From Streptacidiphilus sp. P02-A3a (GTDB taxonomy: Bacteria; Actinomycetota; Actinomycetes; Streptomycetales; Streptomycetaceae): 64,000 nucleotides of DNA. Positions 41,943 to 53,108 of this stretch are shown here, one piece after another. Under the pieces are notes generated by a model, which saw only the letters and a list, made by a program, of their open reading frames with translations, was not told the DNA's origin and did no database searches. A program made the position numbers and the translations under genes. Numbering within the stretch: the stretch's first letter is position 1; every line of letters starts with the position of its first letter. Location of the stretch: positions 7,945,922 through 8,009,921 of the forward strand of contig NZ_CP048289.1 in the NCBI RefSeq assembly GCF_014084105.1, given 5' to 3'.

Positions 41943-42350
41943 TCAGCGCCCGCTGTCGAGTCGTGGGCGGCACTGTTGGGCCACCTGCGCACAAGCCGAC
42001 ACCTGCCGTACACGCGCCGTTGTCCCCTGGCTCCGCAGCGTGCCCGGGGCGTGCCTGCGCGTACTCAAAGGACCGACAGCGCCTCGGGCTCCAGTTCCAG
42101 CCTGCGGGTTCGCCGGGTCGGTGGAGACCTGCGCGGGGGCGGTCCGCGGCAGGAACGGCGCGTTCAGCGAGGGGGCGATCCGCAGCAGTCCGTACAGCAG
42201 TCCGACGAGTGCCAGCGCCACCAGGATGTCGACCGGGCGCAGGCCCGGACGACGCAGGACACCCCGGGTGGGTACCCGGTCCTCTGCTGCCACCGTCCAC
42301 CTCCACCTGGCCCGCTGCCGACGAGCCCACGGCCAGCGAATCATGATCAC
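41943..42350 (-). pseudogene. Truncated ABC-type permease (NitT/TauT-like)
   Basis: The first 81 codons (42350 to 42108) read as the N-terminus of a long ABC permease of the nitrate/taurine-type family: a basic head RWPWARRQRARWRW, one transmembrane helix RPVDILVALALVGLLYGLLR, and the start of the periplasmic segment PAQVSTDPAN. In intact relatives this is followed by LPYYAARSLLRMF and the permease core. Here the frame turns after STDPAN into an unrelated Arg/Gly-rich tail and stops at 41943. The core and the partner genes are missing, so the gene is broken by a deletion or rearrangement. Confidence 0.6.
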
Positions 42351-42482
42351 GGCGTTGGCGCCGCAGCAGACCCTAACGTGGCGAGCGGTGGATGTGAGGG
42401 GCTCCGCGAAGCGTACGGGTGAATTGACGGTTTCTTGGCGCGGACCGGCCGGTACCGGCGGGTGCGGGGGCCCGGCGCGGGC

Positions 42483-43172
42483 TCAGCCGGTCTCGCGGAC
42501 CCGCAGTTCGAACCAGACGGACTTGCCGTGCGACATCAGGTCCGCGCCCCAGCGCTGGGAGAGGTGGTTGACCAGTTGCAGGCCGCGACCGCCCTCGTCG
42601 TCCACGTCGCCGAGGATCAGGCAGGGCAGGGCGCGCGAGGGGTCGCGCACCTCGACCCGGAGGCAGCCCTGGCGGCGGATCAGGCGCAGTCCGAAGGTGC
42701 GCCCACCGGCGTGCCGGACCGCGTTGGCGACCAGTTCGGCGACCAGTTGCACCGCCACCTCACCATGCCCGCCCAGGCCCCAGGACTCCAGGGCGGACAT
42801 GGTGAGCCGACGGGCGCGGGACGAGGAGCCGGGGCCCGCGGCTAACCGCACCTCGTCACTGGCCTGGTCGATCAGCCGGTCACGGAGGGTGAGTTCCATG
42901 GCCGCCACCGAGTCGTAGCGGCCGGGGAAGGCGTCGTCGGCGGCCAGGGCGGCGTCGAAGGCGGGGTCCGCGGACGCGACGGGGGCCGCCCCCGACTGCC
43001 GGACGGGCGGCTCCAAGGGGGTCGGGGGCCGACGTTCCATAGTCCCGGCAGCGGAGGAAACCGCTGATCGGAGCGCTGGTCCGGATTCGGTCCAGGCGGT
43101 GCCGGGTCCGTCTCCGCCGGAGGCCGGATACGTCTGCTGAGTGTTGCCCCGTGCTGCCATGTCATTCATCAT
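42483..43172 (-). CDS. HATPase_c anti-sigma-type regulatory ATPase
   Basis: A 229-residue protein with a disordered Pro/Ala/Ser N-terminus (1-90) and a C-terminal GHKL ATPase fold of the RsbW/SpoIIAB type: N-box VAELVANAVRHAGG, then RVEVRDPSRALP and DEGGRGLQLVNHLS. Such single-domain ATPases are numerous in Streptomyces and act as serine kinases on anti-anti-sigma factors or simply bind sigma factors. No partner is adjacent. Start could also be the Met four codons in (MAARG). Confidence 0.87.
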   Translation of the reverse strand: MMNDMAARGNTQQTYPASGGDGPGTAWTESGPALRSAVSSAAGTMERRPPTPLEPPVRQSGAAPVASADPAFDAALAADDAFPGRYDSVAAMELTLRDRLIDQASDEVRLAAGPGSSSRARRLTMSALESWGLGGHGEVAVQLVAELVANAVRHAGGRTFGLRLIRRQGCLRVEVRDPSRALPCLILGDVDDEGGRGLQLVNHLSQRWGADLMSHGKSVWFELRVRETG

Positions 43173-43283
43173 GACGACTGCTGAGTGATCACGGGGCCAC
43201 TATGCGTAAAGAATCATCATTGCTTCTGGCATATGCCTACCGACCCCCCGCGATCCCCGCCGGAAACTCGATCAACCGTCCGA

Positions 43284-44057
43284 TCAGCGGAACTTCGCCT
43301 TACCCGGTCCCTCCTCGACAAAACTTCTCATACCGATCTCGCGGTCCTCGGTCGCGAACAGCCCCGCGAACAGCTGCCGTTCCAGGGCCAGACCGGTCTC
43401 CAGATCGGTGTCCAGCCCCCGGTCCACCGCCTCCTTGGCGGCGCGCAGCGCGTACGCCGGACCGGCGGCCAGCTTCAGCGCCCAGGCCCGGGCCGTCGAG
43501 TAGACCTCCTCGGCCGGGACGACCTGGTCGGCCAGGCCGATCCGCAGCGCCTCGTCCGCGCGGACCTGGCGCCCGGTGAAGATCAGCTCCTTGGCCCGGG
43601 AGGGGCCCACCAGCCGGGCCAGCCGCTGGGTGCCGCCGGCCCCGGGGATCAGCCCGAGCAGGATCTCCGGCTGGCCGAACTTGGCGTTCTCGGCGGCGAT
43701 CCGGATGTCCGCGCAGAGCGCCAGCTCGCAGCCGCCGCCGAGGGCGTAGCCGGTCACCGCGGCGACCACCGGCTTGGGGATCCGGGCCACGGCGGTGAAG
43801 GACGCCTGTAGCGCGCCGCCGCGGAGCACCATGTCGGTGTAGGACATGCGCTGCATCTCCTTGATGTCCGCGCCCGCCGCGAACACCTTCTCGCCGCCGT
43901 AGACCACCACCGCGCGGATGTCGCTGCGCTCGGCGGCCTCCTCGGCGACGGCCTTGAGCTGGTCCTGCATGGCGACGTCCAGCGCGTTCATCGGCGGCCT
44001 GGCCAGCCGGATGGTGCCGACGGCGTCCTCCACCTCTAGTTCCACGAAGCGGTCCAT
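43284..44057 (-). CDS. Enoyl-CoA hydratase/isomerase
   Basis: A 257-residue crotonase-fold enzyme. The oxyanion-hole strand is VFAAGADIKEM and the second is GYALGGGCELALCADIRIA. Catalytic Glu positions appear as KFGQPEILLGLIPGAGGTQR, so a true hydratase of the beta-oxidation type is likely. ATG at 44057 follows AAGGAGA. The longer frame upstream reads through a 16-bp repeat and is not coding. It stands alone. Confidence 0.92.
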   Translation of the reverse strand: MDRFVELEVEDAVGTIRLARPPMNALDVAMQDQLKAVAEEAAERSDIRAVVVYGGEKVFAAGADIKEMQRMSYTDMVLRGGALQASFTAVARIPKPVVAAVTGYALGGGCELALCADIRIAAENAKFGQPEILLGLIPGAGGTQRLARLVGPSRAKELIFTGRQVRADEALRIGLADQVVPAEEVYSTARAWALKLAAGPAYALRAAKEAVDRGLDTDLETGLALERQLFAGLFATEDREIGMRSFVEEGPGKAKFR

Positions 44058-44079
44058 GACGGTCTCCTTGAGGGTGGGA

Positions 44080-44142
44080 GTCTTGCGGGGCGGGGGTCCT
44101 GCGGGGCGGGAGTCCTGCGGGGCGGGGGTCCTGCTGGGCGGA
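44080..44142. repeat. 16-bp tandem repeat upstream of enoyl-CoA hydratase
   Basis: Four near-identical copies of GTCCTGCGGGGCGGGG directly before the ribosome binding site of the hydratase gene, so it may affect its 5' leader. Confidence 0.85.
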
Positions 44143-44215
44143 CGGTCGAGTGAACGCATGCTAACCGGCGGCACCGACAACCCGACACACCACCGCCCCG
44201 CCGGGCGCCGGACCG

Positions 44216-45406
44216 TCAGGCCGCCGTCCACCGGGCCCAGGGCAGGTTCCACCCGTTCAGCCCGTTGTCGGGGGCTACCTGGTCGCCGTCGGTGCCGACC
44301 ACCTCGACCACGTCCCCCGGCATCGAGTGCGCGAAGAACCACCCGGCGGGCGTGCTGTCGCTGTCGCCGCCCTTGGTGTCGTGCAGCCCGACACAGCCGT
44401 GCGAGGTGTTCGCCGAGCCGAAGACCGAGGCCGGACGCCAGTACACGCCGTGGACGAAGGTCCCCGAGTCGGTGAGCCGCATCGCGTGCGGCACCGCCGG
44501 GATGTCGTACTCGCTGCCCAGACCCACCGTGTGCGAGTCCATCCGGGTCACCTGGAACATCTCGGTGATCACCATGGTCCCGCCGTAGGTGGCGTGCCCG
44601 GGGCCGCCCGCCGAGATCGGCAGTACCCGCAGCACCCGGCCGTCGCGGCGCACCGTGAGCGTGTCGTCGGTCGCGTCCGCGGTGCTGATCTGGGACCGGC
44701 CGATGGTGAACACCACCTGCTTGCGCTGGGTCCCGTAGACCCCGGGCGCGCCCTCGACGCCCTTGAGCCGCAGCGAGAGGGTGACCCTGGTGCCGGGCCG
44801 CCAGAACCGCTCGGGGCGGAAGTCCAGCCGACGCGCGCCGAACCAGTGGCCGACCACCGGCACCGCCGGGTCGGCGGTGACCGAGACCGCCCGGCCGACG
44901 GCGGCCCGGTCGGCGATGTCGCGGCTGAAGCGGAGCGAGACCTCCATGCCGACGCCGACGGTGCTGCCGCCGTCCGGGGTGTAGAAGGCGATGAAGGTGT
45001 GGGTGGGCACGAAGGTGGTGAACTCGGCGTGCCGGGCGGCCTGCAGGCCGTGCGCGTCCACCGCGACCGCGTCCAGGCTGTAGTGGGTCTCCGGCAGCAG
45101 CTTCGCGGCGGGCGCCCAGGCGGACCCGTCGGCGGTGATCGCGCCGGGGATCTCGGTGCCGTGGTCGTCCTTGAGCTGCACGCCGGTGATCCGGCCCGCG
45201 CGCACGGTCACCCCGACGCCGCCCTGGGCCGGGACCTGGTCGGTCCCGTCACCGGGGGTGACCGTGAGCACCGCGGCGGAGACGGAGGTGAGCGCGTCAC
45301 CGGAGCCGTCCGGGTGAGCCCGGCCCCCGGAGCAGGCGGTGAGCAGCAGCGCCCCCAGTAGCGCGGCCCCGGCCGCCGCCCGTCGGAACCACGATCGCTG
45401 ACCCAC
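44216..45406 (-). CDS. Lipoprotein L,D-transpeptidase (YkuD)
   Basis: A 396-residue exported transpeptidase that forms 3-3 links in peptidoglycan. The N-terminus is a lipoprotein signal with lipobox LTAC (Cys25). Two Ig-like domains follow (about 50-250), as in mycobacterial Ldt proteins. The YkuD catalytic domain has HGVYWRP, with the nucleophile Cys in SHGCVGLHD. The GTG at 45406 (MGQRSWF) is chosen because GAGGGA lies 9 bases upstream; the frame also opens from a GTG at 45433 without a site. Length and layout match actinobacterial Ldt enzymes. Confidence 0.9.
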   Translation of the reverse strand: MGQRSWFRRAAAGAALLGALLLTACSGGRAHPDGSGDALTSVSAAVLTVTPGDGTDQVPAQGGVGVTVRAGRITGVQLKDDHGTEIPGAITADGSAWAPAAKLLPETHYSLDAVAVDAHGLQAARHAEFTTFVPTHTFIAFYTPDGGSTVGVGMEVSLRFSRDIADRAAVGRAVSVTADPAVPVVGHWFGARRLDFRPERFWRPGTRVTLSLRLKGVEGAPGVYGTQRKQVVFTIGRSQISTADATDDTLTVRRDGRVLRVLPISAGGPGHATYGGTMVITEMFQVTRMDSHTVGLGSEYDIPAVPHAMRLTDSGTFVHGVYWRPASVFGSANTSHGCVGLHDTKGGDSDSTPAGWFFAHSMPGDVVEVVGTDGDQVAPDNGLNGWNLPWARWTAA

Positions 45407-45604
45407 CGTCACCACTCCCTCTCGGAACTTCACTGATCAACGACGCCCGGAGCGGCGGGACACGTCCCCCGGCGGAGCCCCGGTCGGCCCCCCGGCCGGA
45501 ACAGGGGCGGAACGCGGCCGGAAGACCACGTGACTTTCGCAGCGCGAACGGGAACGTATCTTCCAGCCGGGGAACGGGACTCCCCGAAGCGGGGAGGTAC
45601 GGTC

Positions 45605-47955
<2,351 letters not shown>

Positions 47956-47959
<4 letters not shown>

Positions 47960-48513
47960 ACTTTCGGCGCGGAAGGTGCGTACTGGGAGGCGTGGACCAG
48001 CCATCGACGCGCGACGCCGAGTTCGTGCGAGCCCTCTACGCCCGGTACGGCCGTTCCGTGCTCGGGCGGGTGCTGCGACTGGTCAACGGGGACTACCAGC
48101 GGGCGGAGGACATCGTGCAGGAGACCTTTCTCCGCGCCTGGCAGCACCGGGACTCGCTGGACGCGGACCGGGCCGGGCCGTGGCTGCACACGGTCGCGCA
48201 CAACCTGGTGGTGTCCGCGTACCGCCGGGCCCAGGCCAGGCCACCGGAGGCGCAGCTGCCCGAGGACGGCCTGCCGGACGGCAGCGAGGCCGAGCTCGAC
48301 CGGATGCTGGAGCGCTGGCAGCTGGCCGACGCCATGCGGGAGCTGCGCCCCGAGCACCGGGAAGCCCTGATCGAGGTCTACTACCTGCGGCGTACCGTCG
48401 CCGAGACCGCGGCGCACCTGGGCGTACCACCGGGGACGATCAAGTCCCGCTGCTACTACGGTCTGCGGGCCCTGCGGAACGTCCTCGAAGAGAAAGGGGT
48501 GGCCTCGCCATGA
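47956..48513 (+). CDS. ECF-type sigma-70 factor (SigL-like)
   Basis: A 185-residue extracytoplasmic-function sigma factor. Region 2 is LGRVLRLVNGDYQRAEDIVQ, then ETFLRAWQHRDSL; region 4 is LRPEHREALIEVYYLRRTVA, then AHLGVPPGTIKSRCYYGLRA (HTH). The ATG at 47956 overlaps the glgX stop; the core family would start near the GTG at 47992 (MDQPSTRDAEFVRALY), which is nearly as likely. Its end overlaps the anti-sigma gene by four bases (ATGA). It directs RNA polymerase to a set of promoters, released by its anti-sigma partner on an envelope signal. Confidence 0.9.
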
Positions 48514-49271
48514 CGACACCATGCCGGGAGAGCGTGTCGCTGGGCGCGTACCTGCTCGGCGCCCTCGACCCCGCGGAGCGCGCGGCCGTCCAGGCCCATG
48601 TCGCGGACTGCCCGGACTGCCGCCGGGAGCTGCTGGAGCTGGCCCCGCTGCCGGGGCTGCTGCGGCACACCCCGTTCGAGGAGCTGCCGCGGAGCGCGGC
48701 GGCCGCCGAGTCGCCGGGCCCGGTCCGCGACCCGCTGCCGGTCGACCCGCTGCCCCTTGAGCCACTGCCCCTTGAGCCACTGCCGCTCGACCCGCTGCCG
48801 GAACCGGTGGCCGCCGGTGCGGCGGCTGCCGCCGCGGACCCGCCCGCCCGCGGCGTGTTCCGCTCCCGGACCGGGCGGCTGGTGACCGCCGCCGCCGTGC
48901 TGGCGGCGGTCGCGGCCGGGGTGACCGTCTACACCGGCGTGAACCAGGAGCACCGGTCGGCGACCCCGGTCGCCGCCGCGACCTGGAGCGCCACCGACCC
49001 CGGCACGCACGTGACGGCGAGCGCGGCGGTCATCCCGGAGGTGTGGGGCACCGAGTTCCAGCTGAGGCTGGCCGGGCTGCCCTCGAACATCACCTGTCGG
49101 CTGGTGGTCCACGGCAGCGACGGCCGCAGCGAGACGGCGGGGACCTGGGGCTCGGGCTATGCGGCCTCCGCCTCGGTCCCCGCGTCCACCTCGATCGTGC
49201 CGTCGCAGATCACCCGGCTGGACGTGGTCTCCGGCTCCGGCACGGTGCTGGTCGAGGTCCCCCCGGGCTGA
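48510..49271 (+). CDS. Anti-sigma factor with zinc-finger head and membrane anchor
   Basis: A 253-residue membrane protein. The cytoplasmic zf-HC2 head (about 1-50) has the HVADCPDC zinc motif of ZAS proteins. It is followed by a DPLPLEPLPLEPLPLDPLP repeat (about 73-92), one transmembrane helix (about 128-147) and an exported beta-rich domain with one Cys. It binds and silences the sigma factor encoded just upstream, which it overlaps by four bases. The PLPxxPLP linker is a coding repeat at DNA level as well. Confidence 0.9.
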   Translation: MTTPCRESVSLGAYLLGALDPAERAAVQAHVADCPDCRRELLELAPLPGLLRHTPFEELPRSAAAAESPGPVRDPLPVDPLPLEPLPLEPLPLDPLPEPVAAGAAAAAADPPARGVFRSRTGRLVTAAAVLAAVAAGVTVYTGVNQEHRSATPVAAATWSATDPGTHVTASAAVIPEVWGTEFQLRLAGLPSNITCRLVVHGSDGRSETAGTWGSGYAASASVPASTSIVPSQITRLDVVSGSGTVLVEVPPG

Positions 49272-49296
49272 CCCGGTCCCCCGGCAGCGGTCGGCC

Positions 49297-50955
49297 TCAG
49301 TGGCGGTCGCTGCGGGGCCGCTGCAACACGAAGGTCTCCAGCGGCGCGATCGCCCCGTCCGGCTGGGCGACGGTGTAGTACGTGACGAAGATCCGGGTGG
49401 TGCCGCCGGGCTCGGTGCCCGGGTCCACCGTGAAGGCGGCGAAGCCGTACGAGTGGTCGAGGTCGCGCACGCCGACCCAGGGCGCGCTCTCGTAGACGTA
49501 CGTCGGCGTCTTCTTTCCGTTGCTGCCGACCGCACCCACCGCGGTGATCACCTTGGCCTGCGCGGGCACGAAGAACTCCTCGTTGGACGGCGAGGAGTTG
49601 CCGCCGCCGCCGAGCACCATGTGCACGGTCCCGGTCGAGGTGTCGATCACGTCGGTGGCGTCGGAGACCGGGTTGGGCGTCAGCGTCTCACTGCCGGAGA
49701 CGGTGCCGCGCACCGGGAGCGACCGCTCGTAGTCGTGCTCGTGCCCGCAGACCACCAGGTCCACCCCGTAGCGGTCGAACAGCGGCCCCCACTGCGCGCG
49801 GATGCCCAGGTCGGCGCCGTTGGCGTTGGACGAGCTGATGATCACCTGGTGCATGCAGACGACGATCCAGTCGATCTCGGTGTTCGCCCGGGCCTGCCGC
49901 AGCGTCTTCTCCAGCCAGACGCCCTGCGCGCCGCCGCTGTAGCCGGACACGTACGCGTCACCGGCGTCCTGCAACGCCACGTCGTCGTTCTGCAGCACCA
50001 CCACCTGCACCGAGCCGACCGCGAAGGTGTACCAGAGGCCCTTCAGCTCGGCCTCGGTGGAGCCGTTGCCGGGCAGGTCGAAGCGGGTCTGGTAGGCGGT
50101 GAAGCCGATCGGGCCGTTCTTCAGCTCGTTCTCGTGGTTTCCGGCGGCGGGCATCCACGGCCGGTAGCGGGCCGAGCGGGTGTTGTTGGCGTGGAAGCCC
50201 TGCCAGGTGCGCAGCCGGTCCGGGCTGATGTTGGCGTAGCAGAGGTCCCCGTTGAGCAGGTGGAACAGCGGGTCGACCTGCTCGATCCCGGCGACGATGT
50301 CGGCGGACGCCGGGGAGGCGATGCCGGACGGGACCGCGGTGTAGCCGCCGCTGCCGTTCGGCTGCCAGGTGGTGATCGGCACGGCCTGGTCGCCGAAGCT
50401 GGTGAAGGTGAACGGACGCCGCCCGCGCGGCGCGGTGCGGAAGGTACCCGCGTCCGGCCGTCCGCCGTCGTGCAGGGCGGCGTAGGTGTAGTACGTGTCC
50501 GGTTCCAGCCGGGTCAGCCGCGCGTGGTGCACGTAGACCACCCGGTTGCTGGTGCCGTCGGTGTAGGTGACGGTCTCGGCGGCGACGGTGCGGCCGTGGC
50601 CGCCCTCGGCGGTGCCGTAGCTCACCCGGGGGTTGCGGACGTCGCCGTCGGTGGTCCAGGAGACCGACATCTGGCTGGTCGGGTCGGCGCCGAAGGTCAG
50701 GTGCAGGCCCTCGACCGCCGGAGCGCCCAGCGCCTCGGGACGGAGCAGCAGCAGCGGCGAGGCGGCCTGCCCCGCCACCCCGGTCAGCCCGGTGGCGCCG
50801 GGGGCGGGGGCGGCCTGGGCGGCCTGGGCGTTGCCGAGCAGGGCGGGCGCGGCGAGGCCGAGCGCCCCGCCCACGCCGGCCAGGCGCAGCGCGGAACGGC
50901 GGTCGACGCCCTGGTTCGCCACGGTCACTGGTGAATTGCCGGTTTCGTCGCTCAT
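49297..50955 (-). CDS. Tat-exported purple acid phosphatase-like metallophosphoesterase
   Basis: A 552-residue secreted phosphatase. The N-terminus has a twin-arginine signal (VDRRSALRLAGVGGALGL). A fibronectin-like domain (about 80-180) precedes the metallophosphoesterase core: FTSFGDQA (first ligands), LLNGDLCYAN, MPAAGNHENE (GNHE), VVCMHQV and VVCGHEHDYERS. This is the layout of bacterial and plant purple acid phosphatases. Start at 50955 (MSDETGNSPVTVANQG). Divergent from the ABC exporter pair. The pho regulon is a plausible control but no box was identified. Confidence 0.92.
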   Translation of the reverse strand: MSDETGNSPVTVANQGVDRRSALRLAGVGGALGLAAPALLGNAQAAQAAPAPGATGLTGVAGQAASPLLLLRPEALGAPAVEGLHLTFGADPTSQMSVSWTTDGDVRNPRVSYGTAEGGHGRTVAAETVTYTDGTSNRVVYVHHARLTRLEPDTYYTYAALHDGGRPDAGTFRTAPRGRRPFTFTSFGDQAVPITTWQPNGSGGYTAVPSGIASPASADIVAGIEQVDPLFHLLNGDLCYANISPDRLRTWQGFHANNTRSARYRPWMPAAGNHENELKNGPIGFTAYQTRFDLPGNGSTEAELKGLWYTFAVGSVQVVVLQNDDVALQDAGDAYVSGYSGGAQGVWLEKTLRQARANTEIDWIVVCMHQVIISSSNANGADLGIRAQWGPLFDRYGVDLVVCGHEHDYERSLPVRGTVSGSETLTPNPVSDATDVIDTSTGTVHMVLGGGGNSSPSNEEFFVPAQAKVITAVGAVGSNGKKTPTYVYESAPWVGVRDLDHSYGFAAFTVDPGTEPGGTTRIFVTYYTVAQPDGAIAPLETFVLQRPRSDRH

Positions 50956-51137
50956 TGGGGGTCTCCCGAGGTGTCGGCACTGGTGCGGCACACCGTAGGT
51001 GGCCCCGACTCCTTTGGGATGAACGGGGATTGACGGTGGCCTGAACCACTGCTGGGGCGGCTCCGGCAGCCGCCGCGGAGCCACCTCACAGAAAACCAGA
51101 TGAGGGTTGTCACTGGTCCGCCGTACGCTCACAGACG

Positions 51138-53108
51138 ATGCCCGAATCTCCACCACCCCTGCCCGTGCCACAGCCTGTGCCACAAACACCGTCCATACCG
51201 GAACCAATAGCTCCGGAAACCCCGGATGCGACAGAACCGGACGTAACCGCCATGACCCTTGCTCCCACCCAGCCCGCCACGCCCCCCGCCGAACCAGCCG
51301 CCACCACCGCGGCCGACACCCCCGCGGCCCCCGCCGCCAAGCACTCCACGGCACGCTCGCTGCTGCGGATCTGGCCGTACGCCCGGCCGATCCGCTGGTA
51401 CCTGGCCGCGTCGACCTTCTGTGCCCTGATCGCCTCGCTGGCCGGACTGGTCATCCCGCTCGTGCTGAAGCAGATCGTGGACGGCCCGGTCGGGCACCAC
51501 GACACCGCCGGGCTGTGGTGGCCCTCGGTCCTGCTGCTGCTCCTCGGCCTGGCCGAGGCGGTCTTCTTCGGCCTGCGGCGGTGGCTGGTCGCCCGCCCGC
51601 TGTCCAACGTCGAACGCACCATGCGCTCCGACCTCTACAGCCGCCTGCAACGGCTGCCGGTGAGCTTCCACGACCGATGGCCCTCCGGGCAGCTGCTCTC
51701 CCGAGCCACCTCGGACATGTACACCATCCGGCTGTTCCTGGCCTTCCCGCTGGTCTTCCTGATCGTCAACAGCATGGTGTTCGTCATCGGAATCGGCATC
51801 ATGTTCGCCCTGGACTGGGAACTCGGCCTGATCGCGCTGGTCCCGGCGGTGCCGCTGGTCATGCTGTGCTCCTACTTCGAGCGCCGCTACTCCACCGCCG
51901 CCCGGCTCGCCCAGGACCAGAACGGCGACCTGGCCACCATCGTCGAGGAGTCGGTGCTCGGCATCCGCATCCTCAAGGCCTTCGGCCGCCACCGCACCAT
52001 GGCCCAGCGCTTCCGTGAGCAGGCGGTACTGCTGCGCGGCACCGAACTGCGCAAGGCCCGGCTGCTGGGCAACCTCTGGGCGGTCATCGTCGGCCTGCCC
52101 GAGGTCGCCCTCGCCTGCTCGCTCGCGGTCGGCGTGGTCCAGGTCGCCCACGGCCACACCAGCGCCGGCACCCTGGTCGCCTTCCTGTCCACGGCGCTGG
52201 CCCTGCGCTGGCCGGTGGAGTCGCTGGGCTGGCTGCTGGCGTACAGCAACGAGGCGGCGACCGCCACCGACCGCTTCTTCGAGGTGATGGACACCCCGGT
52301 CGCCGAGGCCGACGACCGCGCGGTCGCCACCGGCCCCCGCGCCGAGCGGGACGGCATCCGCTTCGAGGGCGTGCGCTTCCGCTACCCGGACGCCCCCGAC
52401 GACTCGCCGGACCTGCTCCGCGGCGTCGACCTGCACATCCGCCCCGGCGAGACGATGGCCCTGGTCGGCACCACCGGCAGCGGCAAGACCACGCTGACGG
52501 CGCTGCTCCCCCGGCTCTACGACAGCACCTCCGGCCGGATAACCCTGGACGGCGCCGACATCACCGACCTGCCCCGGCACGAGCTGCGGCGGCTGGTCTC
52601 GGTCGCCTTCGAGGAGCCCACCCTGTTCTCCGCCTCCGTCCGGGAGAACGTGCTGATGGGCGCCCCGGAAGCGGACAACGACGCGCTGGAGAGCGCGCTG
52701 GACACCGCCCAGGCCCAGTTCGTCCGGGCACTGCCGCACGGCCCGGACACCCAGGTCGGCGAGCAGGGGCTCAGCCTCTCCGGCGGCCAGCGGCAGCGCC
52801 TGGCGCTGGCCCGCGCGGTCGTCGGCACCCCGGAGTTCCTGGTCCTGGACGACCCGCTGTCCGCCCTGGACGTCCACACCGAGGCCCTGGTCGAGGAGGC
52901 GCTGCGGCGGGTGCTCGTGGACACCACCGCGCTGATCGTCGCCCACCGGCCCAGCACCGTGCTGCTCGCCGACCGGGTGGCGCTGCTGGTGGACGGCCGG
53001 ATCGAGGCCGTCGGCGAGCACCACGAGCTGCTCGACAGCTGCGCGGCCTACCGCGAGCTGATGTCCGGCGAGCTCGCCGGCGCGGCCACGAGCGGCGGCC
53101 AGGCGTGA
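51138..53108 (+). CDS. ABC exporter half-transporter 1 (degenerate ATP site)
   Basis: A 656-residue half-transporter: a disordered Pro/Thr/Ala head (1-70), six transmembrane helices (about 80-330), and a nucleotide-binding domain. Walker A GTTGSGKTT is at about 441-449, signature LSLSGGQRQRLALARA at about 546-561, Walker B LVLDDPLSALDV with Asp571-Asp572. The residue after the Walker B Asp is Asp, not the catalytic Glu, so its own ATP site is expected to hydrolyse poorly. Its stop overlaps the start of the second half-transporter (GTGA). Resembles heterodimeric multidrug exporters (TM287/288, BmrCD). Confidence 0.9.
   Translation: MPESPPPLPVPQPVPQTPSIPEPIAPETPDATEPDVTAMTLAPTQPATPPAEPAATTAADTPAAPAAKHSTARSLLRIWPYARPIRWYLAASTFCALIASLAGLVIPLVLKQIVDGPVGHHDTAGLWWPSVLLLLLGLAEAVFFGLRRWLVARPLSNVERTMRSDLYSRLQRLPVSFHDRWPSGQLLSRATSDMYTIRLFLAFPLVFLIVNSMVFVIGIGIMFALDWELGLIALVPAVPLVMLCSYFERRYSTAARLAQDQNGDLATIVEESVLGIRILKAFGRHRTMAQRFREQAVLLRGTELRKARLLGNLWAVIVGLPEVALACSLAVGVVQVAHGHTSAGTLVAFLSTALALRWPVESLGWLLAYSNEAATATDRFFEVMDTPVAEADDRAVATGPRAERDGIRFEGVRFRYPDAPDDSPDLLRGVDLHIRPGETMALVGTTGSGKTTLTALLPRLYDSTSGRITLDGADITDLPRHELRRLVSVAFEEPTLFSASVRENVLMGAPEADNDALESALDTAQAQFVRALPHGPDTQVGEQGLSLSGGQRQRLALARAVVGTPEFLVLDDPLSALDVHTEALVEEALRRVLVDTTALIVAHRPSTVLLADRVALLVDGRIEAVGEHHELLDSCAAYRELMSGELAGAATSGGQA

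Noticed and set aside
51129-53024. 631-codon minus-strand frame opposite ABC half-transporter 1
   Set aside because: Shadow frame; no start signal, and the plus strand has complete ABC motifs.
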